Positions 7,062 to 13,297 of a DNA stretch of 20,283 bases are shown here, in pieces; position 1 is the first letter of the stretch; each line of letters opens with the position of its first letter. The stretch spans positions 1-20,283 of the IMG/VR virus record IMGVR_UViG_3300027784_000071. One strand, written 5' to 3'. The notes under the pieces are model-generated. The model was given only the letters and a program-made list of their open reading frames with translations. It ran no database searches and had not been told where the DNA came from. The translations under genes were made by a program, and so were the position numbers. Source of the DNA: a virus.

Positions 7062-7879
7062 AAGAGATTATCCTCAACGACACCCCTATAGAAGAATATG
7101 ACGGCATTCACGTCAAGCGGGAAGACCTTTGTGCCCCTCCAGGCGCTCCGCCCTTCAGTAAGATAAGGGGATTGGTAAAACACCTGGAAAAGCTAAAACA
7201 ACAGGGGTTTGAGGGGGCAGCCTATGTAGAAACCTCAGTGAGTATGGCTGGGTGGGGGTTGGCTTGGGCTTGTTACCATCTGGGGCTGAAATGCCTGATT
7301 TTCAACCCTATATACAAAAACCCGGCCCCGCTGCTTCAGCATCATCGTTGGCAGTGGGAACGGTGGGGGGCTGAATTGGTAGACATCCCGGCAGGTAGGG
7401 CAAAAGTAAACTACTATACCGCCCAAAAACAGGTGCCTCAGGGGTTCCGGTTACTACCTTTGGGGCTGCCCCTATCGGAAACCCTTTCTGAAACCTATAC
7501 CGTGGCTCGGGATTGCGTTGAGAACTATCGTAGCATTGTGATATGCGTGGGCAGTGGAACGATTGCCGCTGGGGTATTTCAGGCAACCACCCCCGGGCAA
7601 ACCCTGTATGGGGTAATGTGCCGCTCCGGGGAGTTGGGTAGGAAAAGGCGGCACGTCATGGGGGATGTAATTTTCCCCGGCCTAAGTAAAGGGGAACTGC
7701 GGTTGATTGATAAAGGTTGGGAATACGCTCAACCTTGTGAAGTGAAAACCCCGTTCCCGTGCCATGATTATTATGACACTAAAGCATGGGAATGGCTGGT
7801 ACAAAATAAAGAATCGTTAGAACCCCCCATATTGTTCTGGAATATAGGGGCATTACCGGGGGGCTGGCCACATAAATAA
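7058..7879 (+). CDS. PLP-dependent fold-type II protein, ACC deaminase / D-cysteine desulfhydrase-like
   Basis: 273 residues, coupled to radical SAM 1 through an ATGA overlap. HVKREDLCAPPGAPPFSKIR (18-37) matches the start of ACC-deaminase and tryptophan-synthase-beta-like enzymes, where a Lys in a GxKxRKLE context forms the Schiff base with pyridoxal phosphate; K35 is the candidate. ETSVSMAGWGLAWACYHLGL (58-77) corresponds to the substrate loop and following helix. VICVGSGTIAAGVFQ (161-175) is a phosphate-binding Gly-rich loop. The ending ILFWNIGALPGGW matches the family's usual terminal FxHTGGxPxxF strand, with Asn in place of His. It is about 60 residues shorter than typical ACC deaminase but has both ends, so it looks minimal rather than truncated. 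Such enzymes deaminate, eliminate or exchange side groups of amino acids. In this cassette it may supply or trim an amino-acid-derived group, which is inference. Confidence 0.75.
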   Translation: MKEIILNDTPIEEYDGIHVKREDLCAPPGAPPFSKIRGLVKHLEKLKQQGFEGAAYVETSVSMAGWGLAWACYHLGLKCLIFNPIYKNPAPLLQHHRWQWERWGAELVDIPAGRAKVNYYTAQKQVPQGFRLLPLGLPLSETLSETYTVARDCVENYRSIVICVGSGTIAAGVFQATTPGQTLYGVMCRSGELGRKRRHVMGDVIFPGLSKGELRLIDKGWEYAQPCEVKTPFPCHDYYDTKAWEWLVQNKESLEPPILFWNIGALPGGWPHK

Positions 7880-7880
7880 A

Positions 7881-7885
7881 GGAGG
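7881..7885 (+). promoter_or_regulatory. Ribosome binding site that conflicts with the GTG start of radical SAM 2
   Basis: GGAGG occupies 7881-7885. The only standard in-frame start near it is GTG at 7885, which shares its first base with this site. The codon at the normal distance (8 bases, position 7894) is ATA. No other ATG, GTG or TTG appears in frame until about 79 codons in, so either the GTG is used at an abnormal spacing or ATA is the start. Confidence 0.6.
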
Positions 7886-9309
7886 TGTCAAAAATAGATT
7901 ATTCAGAACTGCGCAAAGAAGTCAGTAGAATAGTTCCGGGCCTTCGCCCATTTTTCAAAGCTACCGGTAAGGTTCAAGCGGTCAAGGAAAAAGGCAGAAA
8001 AAAAGACTACAGCCAATTCCACCTGCTTGACCAAGAGTGGAAGGAGCAAAGGCGCTTACTTAAGACTGAACAAATAAATACCTTCCTGGAAATATCCCTG
8101 CGTGCCCAAGCATGCCCTATGCCTTTTAATGGCGACGTATGGGACGGGTTGAATTGCCCGTTCGGTTGTATATATTGTTATGCTAATGCTTTTAGGGCCA
8201 GCTTATATACAGCCTTCTTTGATAATTCTAAGACCCTTGGACTGCGGCACTGTAACCCGGATTATTACAAAAGGGAAATGGAAAAAATGCTACCTTTAAG
8301 GGGCAAAGACCCCCACGGGCTTTACGACATCCGGAAAGCGTTCGCCATGGAAATACCACTGCGCTTGGGCATACGCTTTGAGGATTTTAATCCAGAGGAA
8401 CGCCGGGCCGGTATAAGCCTGGAAATGTTAAAATACTTAAAAGATATTGAATACCCGGTTATGATAAACACCAAAGCAGGCTTAGTAGGGGAGGATGAAT
8501 ACGTCAAAGCCCTTGGGGACAACCCTGCCGGTGCAGCGGTTCACATTACCCTTACATCATCTAACGACCGTGTAAACCGTAATATAGAACCGGGTGCTCC
8601 AAATTATTCAGAACGCATGACGGCGGCCAAAAACCTAATTGATGCGGGTGTGCGGGTTGTAGCAAGGATTGAGCCTTATTTATTCTTGGTTAATGATGAC
8701 CCGGATGAAGTGGAAAAGTATATTCAAGACATGAAAGAAATTGGGGTCAAAAACATAACCTTTGATACCTACTCTTACTCAGCGAACAACCCCGGTATAA
8801 GACAAGATTTTATCAACCGGGGCATAGACTTTGACCGTCTTTTTACAGCCGGGTGCGATAGCCAAAGGTTGGGCAGCACCCTATTAGGAGCCTACATGGA
8901 CAAGTTCCGGGAACACGGTATTTCCTGCTCTACGTTTGACTTGGGGAACGTTCCTAATAATGACCAGTCCATATGCTGCGAAGTAGGGGACTGGTTTAAA
9001 GGGGGCTGGAACTACGGTTGCACGGTCATGGCTGTGCGTTTCATTACCCAGAACAAAGGTAAACCGGTGACTTGGGGGCAATACAGAGATTGGGTTATGG
9101 AAAATGGGGGCTTTTTATCCCCGGGTTTGGAGCGGGAGGTTCATGAATTGTGGAATATAGAAGGGAGTAATGTGGCCTACAGCCCTATCTGGGCCGGGGG
9201 TGTGGTTCCCGTAGGATGGGATGAAGGGGGTGTGGTTTGGTCGTATATTCCAGCCTCAGATGAAAGGAAAGAACTAATAAACGCACTGAAAGTAGGGGTG
9301 AAGAAATGA
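7885..9309 (+). CDS. Radical SAM protein 2 (SPL/COG1533-like)
   Basis: 474 residues if GTG 7885 is the start; ATA 7894 is a possible alternative because the GGAGG site overlaps the GTG. The CX3CX2C motif is CPFGCIYC (C91, C95, C98) followed by YANAF. LRLGIRFEDFNPEERRAGIS (159-178), YPVMINTKAGLV (190-201), AAVHITLTSSNDRVNRNIEP (217-236) and VRVVARIEPYLF (256-267) are typical of spore-photoproduct-lyase-like barrels. ITLTSSNDRVNRNIEP resembles the lyase segment ISIsTxdpeLxrxlEP. The C-terminal third has SICCEVGDW (362-370), C379, NKGKPVTWGQYRDW (390-403) and a final GGVVPVGWDEGG strand region, features shared with radical SAM 3 and partly with 1. The stop overlaps the next start (ATGA). Radical chemistry is well supported; the substrate is not visible from the sequence. 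Confidence 0.87.
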   Translation: MSKIDYSELRKEVSRIVPGLRPFFKATGKVQAVKEKGRKKDYSQFHLLDQEWKEQRRLLKTEQINTFLEISLRAQACPMPFNGDVWDGLNCPFGCIYCYANAFRASLYTAFFDNSKTLGLRHCNPDYYKREMEKMLPLRGKDPHGLYDIRKAFAMEIPLRLGIRFEDFNPEERRAGISLEMLKYLKDIEYPVMINTKAGLVGEDEYVKALGDNPAGAAVHITLTSSNDRVNRNIEPGAPNYSERMTAAKNLIDAGVRVVARIEPYLFLVNDDPDEVEKYIQDMKEIGVKNITFDTYSYSANNPGIRQDFINRGIDFDRLFTAGCDSQRLGSTLLGAYMDKFREHGISCSTFDLGNVPNNDQSICCEVGDWFKGGWNYGCTVMAVRFITQNKGKPVTWGQYRDWVMENGGFLSPGLEREVHELWNIEGSNVAYSPIWAGGVVPVGWDEGGVVWSYIPASDERKELINALKVGVKK

Positions 9310-10154
9310 CAAGAATAAAAGCCAGTAGCAGGATAGAGGGTATTTTTGCCCACGCGGTAGCCATGGACAACCGGGGCATGAAGAATATAATTCACTGTGT
9401 GGGTTCCAGTGTTTATATACTGAATTTTGATTATAGCATGATATTGAAGTTTTCCCTGAGGAAGAGTGAGGTTTCCTTCCCTTCCCCTGTATCCTTTAAT
9501 GCTAACGAATATGATTCCCCGGACTTTTCCTTTAACGTAGATGAGCATGGTGGGGAGATAATATTCTATACCGCTTCAAAAGAATATGGTCGCAAAAAGA
9601 TTTGCCGGACACCCAAATCCGGGCCTGATGCTAAAGACGTTGCTAAACTATACCGGGGCTTGAAGAAGACCGGGGAACAAGGGCCATACTTATTTCACCT
9701 ATCAGAGGAGTGTGTGCCCCTATTGGAGGAAGGTCTTTCCCATACTGAAATATCGGTAGAAAATTCTAAGTTGGTATTGAGACAACGTAATGTATACACG
9801 GGAACGCTCATAGAAGTAGAGCCGTCTCGGGGCAAAGGGTTCTTTACAATAGATAATTTGCCTGAGAACCTTCCACCAATAGCACTAAAGACAAAGGACT
9901 TTATGAGCCTATTCGCTGCGCGTAAAGCTCTATCGTTTATACCTACCGAAGACTTCCTGATGGTAAAGGATTCCAAAAAAGAAGACTTTGAAGGTATATT
10001 AGCACTGTGTAAATATGATATGGTTATTGACCTTCACCAAGGTGAAGACGAGGAAGGAGGGGAGGACAATGGGCGGAAAGAGCCGGAAGAGAGGGCAGGT
10101 AAGCAAAAAGCTAATAGACCGGATAAAGCAAAACAACCCCAGCGGAGGAAGTAA
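9306..10154 (+). CDS. Unknown protein, possibly sliding-clamp-like fold, with basic tail
   Basis: 282 residues, ATGA-coupled to radical SAM 2. No family is recognised with certainty. The pattern is beta-rich with two similar halves. Residues about 15-100 have short strands (NIIHCVGSSVYILNFDYSMI; FSFNVDEHGGEIIFYTAS). Residues about 127-240 show helix then strands (LFHLSEECVPLLEEGLSHTE; KLVLRQRNVYTGTLIEVEP), then IALKTKDFMSLFAARKALSF followed by further strands. Helix-then-three-strands units, repeated, are what beta and PCNA clamps look like, so a divergent clamp fold is possible; a certain clamp is encoded nearby at 13298. The last 40 residues are highly charged and basic, ending KAKQPQRRK, and could bind nucleic acid. 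The final 86 bases overlap the next small gene in another frame. Alternatives include a scaffold for the flanking radical SAM enzymes. Confidence 0.65.
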   Translation: MTRIKASSRIEGIFAHAVAMDNRGMKNIIHCVGSSVYILNFDYSMILKFSLRKSEVSFPSPVSFNANEYDSPDFSFNVDEHGGEIIFYTASKEYGRKKICRTPKSGPDAKDVAKLYRGLKKTGEQGPYLFHLSEECVPLLEEGLSHTEISVENSKLVLRQRNVYTGTLIEVEPSRGKGFFTIDNLPENLPPIALKTKDFMSLFAARKALSFIPTEDFLMVKDSKKEDFEGILALCKYDMVIDLHQGEDEEGGEDNGRKEPEERAGKQKANRPDKAKQPQRRK

Positions 10155-10221
10155 TACTGAGGATGCCCCTAAAAAGAAGTCAAACTGCGCCCCGGTAAGG
10201 AAGGACGGGCCTTTGTTATGA
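10069..10221 (+). CDS. 50-residue basic protein overlapping its neighbours
   Basis: ATG 10069 is preceded by AAGGAGGGGAGG, a very strong ribosome binding site, which decides this start over a longer in-frame reading. The product begins MGGKSRKRGQVSKKLIDRIK and is rich in Lys, Arg, Ser and Asn, with a Pro/Gly-containing middle (NNPSGGSNTEDAPKKK); it is probably disordered apart from one short helix. It overlaps the 3' end of the previous gene by 86 bases in a different frame and its stop overlaps the next start (ATGA). It could be a small nucleic-acid-binding protein, or simply a coupling peptide that re-initiates ribosomes toward the gene at 10218. No family is recognised. Confidence 0.5.
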   Translation: MGGKSRKRGQVSKKLIDRIKQNNPSGGSNTEDAPKKKSNCAPVRKDGPLL

Positions 10222-10979
10222 TTATGAGTGAAGTGGTGGAATATATACAAAGGGCAAAACTGTTAGGAATCATACCCAATTTTTGGTTGAGTGAGGATTA
10301 CCTTGCCATACAAGATGCCCAGCTACGTAGCAACGGAAAGGTTATTTGGGTAGAAGAAGGGGAGTGGGCCATATTTCCGCCCTTGCCTATAGATTCCAAC
10401 GAACTCAAAAAGGAAAGTTGCCCGCCCCTTAAAGTGTGGAGTGACTTTGAAAACCTGTGCCCGGGAGATAATGCGGAATTCTTGGATTGGGAATACACCT
10501 ATGCCGCTGATAATTTCAACGCTATGGATGGGAAAAAATGGTCCACTTTCCGCAAAAATTCTCGCAAGTGGATAAAGGGTAGGGACTGGGACTATACGCA
10601 TCACCCTGCTCCAAATATTTGCGTAGAAATGTTATTACTGAAGTGGTTGGAAAGTAAACCAGTGGGTGAAGTAGTACACGACCAAGATTCAATGGTATGG
10701 TTCCTGTTTGAAAGTAAGCGGCGGGGGTTCCTATACGATAAGGATAAGTTGGTAGGAGTAAACGTGTGGGACAGCAATGACCCTTTATTGATGTATAGGT
10801 ATTGCGTCACAGACCCAGACGAGCCTTACCTTAACGAGTTTGCCCGGCTGCTATTTTACAGAAGTGTTCCTGGAAGGTTGGTGATTGATGGAGGTTGTTT
10901 AGGGAACCCGGGGTTGGAACGGTTCAAGGATAAGCTCAACCCCGTTAAAAAGCGGGCAATGTATTCAAGAGCGATATAA
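10218..10979 (+). CDS. Probable acyltransferase of the DUF2156 / GNAT-fold group
   Basis: 253 residues, start coupled by ATGA to the preceding small gene; ATG 10224 two codons later is also possible. Residues 87-120 (EFLDWEYTYAADNFNAMDGK, then KWSTFRKNSRKWIKG) match the pattern EYxYxxxxLxxLxGKKxxxKRNxxNxF of DUF2156 (phosphatidylglycerol lysyltransferase C-terminal-like) proteins. The C-terminus, VIDGGCLGNPGLERFKDKLN (222-241), matches that family's final NxExDLGxxGLRxxKxxxxP motif, with Gly-Gly-Cys where relatives have Arg-Glu-Asp-like residues. Middle strands WFLFESKRRGFLYDKDKLVG fit a GNAT-like sheet. Family members move acyl or aminoacyl groups from CoA or tRNA to amines and lipids. It is soluble and has no membrane domain, unlike MprF. 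Lying between two radical SAM genes, it may add a group to an intermediate they create; that is inference. Family assignment is moderately sure. Confidence 0.6.
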   Translation: MIMSEVVEYIQRAKLLGIIPNFWLSEDYLAIQDAQLRSNGKVIWVEEGEWAIFPPLPIDSNELKKESCPPLKVWSDFENLCPGDNAEFLDWEYTYAADNFNAMDGKKWSTFRKNSRKWIKGRDWDYTHHPAPNICVEMLLLKWLESKPVGEVVHDQDSMVWFLFESKRRGFLYDKDKLVGVNVWDSNDPLLMYRYCVTDPDEPYLNEFARLLFYRSVPGRLVIDGGCLGNPGLERFKDKLNPVKKRAMYSRAI

Positions 10980-10995
10980 AAAGGAGTGAGTAATA

Positions 10996-11457
10996 ATGAA
11001 ATACAAAGGAGAAAACTGGTCAGGGGCAGAAGTTAGAGCGTATTTCAAAGAGCGGTTCCCCGGCCTCAGGGTAACTACCAACAAGCCCTATAACAAAGGG
11101 GCATCTGCTATAGACCCGGACACGGGGGTGGTGTTACTTGAAGGCAAAAAAAATTTCATGCTGATAGACAAGGCTACGGCACCCGACACAGAAACCCTAA
11201 AGTTTGAATACCACAAATTAATAAACATGCCCCGAACAGTAGACTTGAAGAACCGCCCAGAGAAGTTATTCACGAAGGCTCTTTCCTATGTAATAGAAGC
11301 CATGGAACTGTCCGGTTTGAATCACCGCCCCCGTTTCATAGTTGGAGAGGACGGGTTCCCCACAAGCATCAAGTTGGGGGGCTTTGAATTCGACCTTCAT
11401 GGTATGAAAATTAAGGAGGGTACCAAGGGTGGACAAAGAAAAAAAAGAAAACAGTAA
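10996..11457 (+). CDS. Unknown protein of the radical SAM cassette
   Basis: 153 residues; ATG 10996 follows AAAAGGAGTG. It begins MKYKGENWSGAEVRAYFKER and continues into FPGLRVTTNKPYNKGASAID, then strand-rich VVLLEGKKNFMLIDKATAPD. A helical middle, PEKLFTKALSYVIEAMELSG, follows, then NHRPRFIVGEDGFPTSIKLG and a Lys/Arg-rich end (GGQRKKRKQ). The alternating alpha/beta pattern suggests a compact globular domain with a basic, possibly nucleic-acid-binding tail. There are no cysteines, no Walker motifs and no membrane segment. Its last 29 bases overlap the next gene in another frame. I do not recognise the family. Position between the acyltransferase-like gene and radical SAM 3 implies co-expression with that pathway. 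Confidence 0.7.
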   Translation: MKYKGENWSGAEVRAYFKERFPGLRVTTNKPYNKGASAIDPDTGVVLLEGKKNFMLIDKATAPDTETLKFEYHKLINMPRTVDLKNRPEKLFTKALSYVIEAMELSGLNHRPRFIVGEDGFPTSIKLGGFEFDLHGMKIKEGTKGGQRKKRKQ

Positions 11458-11779
11458 AAAGGAAAAGCGGTTACTGCCCGGGGACTTTCAGCGCAAGATA
11501 AAATATGAAAGCCTGGATGACAACCCAAAGGAAATAGAACAAAGCCGGGGCAGGTTATTTGAATTCCCTGAGGACTTAAAAGGGTTCCAATTTGAAGACC
11601 GGGACTTCCTGGTGTTCTACTTTGACAACAAGGAAGACTACACCACCGTGCTAAAACAATTCGGTATAGCAAAGCGGGGGCTGAGTCACCCGGAGTTAGA
11701 TACAGACAAGTTGGTCAAATTGGTTAAATGGTATAAGGCAGCCCGGGAAAGGGGTGAGAAGATTGAGGAGGAAGAATAA
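11429..11779 (+). CDS. Small acidic/basic unknown protein of the radical SAM cassette
   Basis: 116 residues from GTG 11429, which has AAGGAGGG 8 bases upstream inside the end of the previous gene. The N-terminus is extremely charged (MDKEKKENSKKEKRLLPGDF). The core reads DFLVFYFDNKEDYTTVLKQF, then GIAKRGLSHPELDTDKLVKL, and ends in Glu residues. The FDNKEDYxxxLxxFGI segment is reminiscent of the FxxxEDYxxFxxxI strand-helix unit that occurs in some phage DNA-modification-associated and ParB-like proteins; I consider this similarity weak. There are no cysteines or catalytic motifs. It overlaps radical SAM 3 by 26 bases, so the two are probably made together, and an accessory or partner role to that enzyme is plausible. 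Confidence 0.65.
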   Translation: MDKEKKENSKKEKRLLPGDFQRKIKYESLDDNPKEIEQSRGRLFEFPEDLKGFQFEDRDFLVFYFDNKEDYTTVLKQFGIAKRGLSHPELDTDKLVKLVKWYKAARERGEKIEEEE

Positions 11780-13268
11780 TAACGGGGGCCAAACGCAATA
11801 CTTGGAAATATGTGAGGCTTGCGGGGTTTGTAAAAGTGTAGATGTTCCCCCGGGAACGCTGTGTGCCTCTTTAAGTAAACAAGCCCGGATACAGTTTGAA
11901 TACCCGGAAACCTTCCCACAAAACTATGGGGGGTGCCGGTTCTCTTCTGACGCATTTGATTGTGCCATACCTATAGCAATAGACAGTCACTCCGGTTGCT
12001 CTTATAATTGCCTTTACTGCTTTTCCAACAACCTTCAAAGGGCATTTGACCGCAACAACAGCATACTAAAGATTGCGCAGGAAGGGGGTTCCCTATATAA
12101 GGAATGGCCTATTAAGCAGCTGGAAAAGTTCTTGGCCCGGGAATATCAAGATGAACAAAGTCAGGCCATGTATACTTTAATGGACCGTGGTGCCCCAGTA
12201 CAATTAGGGGCATTGGGAGACCCCTTTGATGACTTGGAAATACACAGCGGCTGGGCCAAGAAGGCTATTCCCTTGTTTATAAAATACAAACAGCCCGTAC
12301 GCATAAGCACTAAAGGGGGCAAGGCGCTACAAAACAAAGAATACCTACAGCTTATTGAGCAAAGCCCGGAACAATTTTGGTTCGCGTGGAGTATTATATG
12401 TAACGATGATGAAAGGATATCAAAGGTGGATATAAATGCCCCGGTAACTTCTGAGCGGCTACAAGCAATGAAGCAGCTCACCGATATGGGGAGCCGGTGT
12501 AGCTTGAGGTTCCGGCCATTCCTGCCGGGGTTGAGTGATAGCTATCCCGGGGAACCGGAGGCATGGCGGGTGCTAATAGAGCGGGCACATGAAGCCGGAG
12601 CTGAGGCGGTAAGTTTTGAATACATCTTTTTATCTTCCTTTCTTACTCCCCGGCAAAAGGCTATGTATCAGCTGATGTTCCGTGCTATGGATTGGCCCGA
12701 CTTCGGTGAATGGTGGAATTCCCAAAGTAACCCAGCAGAGGCTTGCCGCAGGGCCACCCGGGATTACAAGCATGATATGACCAAAAAAGTCTACGACACT
12801 TGTAAGGGCTTGGGTATGCGGTTCGGGATAAGCGACCCACATTTCAAGGAACTTAACGATACCGGCTGCTGTTGCGGTATGCCGGAAGAGGATGAGTGGT
12901 TCGGTAACTGGAGCCGCCGCCAAACAACGGAGGTTCTGGTTCAAGCACGTAGGGCTTACGAAAAGGGTGAACCCCGCTTATTCACTTATAATGACTGGCG
13001 CCCCGAGTGGGCTCATAGGGTACCCCTTACGACTATGGTTAGTGCCAGCAACTGGCATAATTACCGCCGCAAAAAGTTCAAAACATTCGGAGATAAAATG
13101 AGGGACATATGGAATAATCCTAAAGCTGCCCGGGGGCCATATCAATACTTCGGCAAAGTCCTGGTACCCGTAGGGAAAGATCGCCACACTGATGACCTCA
13201 TATATGAGTATCAACCTTGGTATTCGGGGAAGGAAAAAAAGACAATATACAAAAGCCTTACCCAGTAG
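11754..13268 (+). CDS. Radical SAM protein 3 (SPL/COG1533-like) with extra N-terminal Cys cluster
   Basis: 504 residues if GTG 11754 is the start; TTG 11763, with AAAGGGG 8 bases upstream, is equally plausible. The radical SAM motif is CSYNCLYC (C82, C86, C89). LGALGDPFDDLEIHSGWAKK (151-170), PVRISTKGGKAL (181-192), FAWSIICNDDERISKVD (210-226) and CSLRFRPFLPGLS (249-261) are barrel strands like those in proteins 1 and 2. An additional N-terminal group CEACGVC plus C37 (C20, C23, C26, C37) could bind zinc or a second Fe-S cluster. The C-terminal region has TGCCCG (370-375), EKGEPRLFTYNDW and KVLVPVGKD, elements shared with radical SAM 2. Its gene ends 29 bases before the sliding clamp start, with no promoter between, so it is tied to replication. 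The substrate is unknown. Confidence 0.85.
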   Translation: MRRLRRKNNNGGQTQYLEICEACGVCKSVDVPPGTLCASLSKQARIQFEYPETFPQNYGGCRFSSDAFDCAIPIAIDSHSGCSYNCLYCFSNNLQRAFDRNNSILKIAQEGGSLYKEWPIKQLEKFLAREYQDEQSQAMYTLMDRGAPVQLGALGDPFDDLEIHSGWAKKAIPLFIKYKQPVRISTKGGKALQNKEYLQLIEQSPEQFWFAWSIICNDDERISKVDINAPVTSERLQAMKQLTDMGSRCSLRFRPFLPGLSDSYPGEPEAWRVLIERAHEAGAEAVSFEYIFLSSFLTPRQKAMYQLMFRAMDWPDFGEWWNSQSNPAEACRRATRDYKHDMTKKVYDTCKGLGMRFGISDPHFKELNDTGCCCGMPEEDEWFGNWSRRQTTEVLVQARRAYEKGEPRLFTYNDWRPEWAHRVPLTTMVSASNWHNYRRKKFKTFGDKMRDIWNNPKAARGPYQYFGKVLVPVGKDRHTDDLIYEYQPWYSGKEKKTIYKSLTQ

Positions 13269-13280
13269 AATAAAAAATGA

Positions 13281-13287
13281 AAAGGAG
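13281..13287 (+). promoter_or_regulatory. Ribosome binding site selecting GTG 13298 for the sliding clamp
   Basis: AAAGGAG here lies 10 bases before the in-frame GTG at 13298. The upstream ATG at 13277 precedes this site and has no good ribosome binding site of its own, so the longer reading, which would add MKRSCSV, is less likely. Confidence 0.7.
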
Positions 13288-13297
13288 TTGTTCGGTT

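Noticed and set aside
7826-7852. Imperfect hairpin CCCCATATT / AATATAGGGG at the end of the PLP gene
   Set aside because: It is inside coding sequence, has a bulge and no T run, and encodes the conserved final strand region of the protein.
8945-8954. Palindrome GGAACGTTCC resembling the core of the iteron
   Set aside because: A single 10-base palindrome inside the radical SAM 2 gene with no flanking repeats; expected by chance at this scale.
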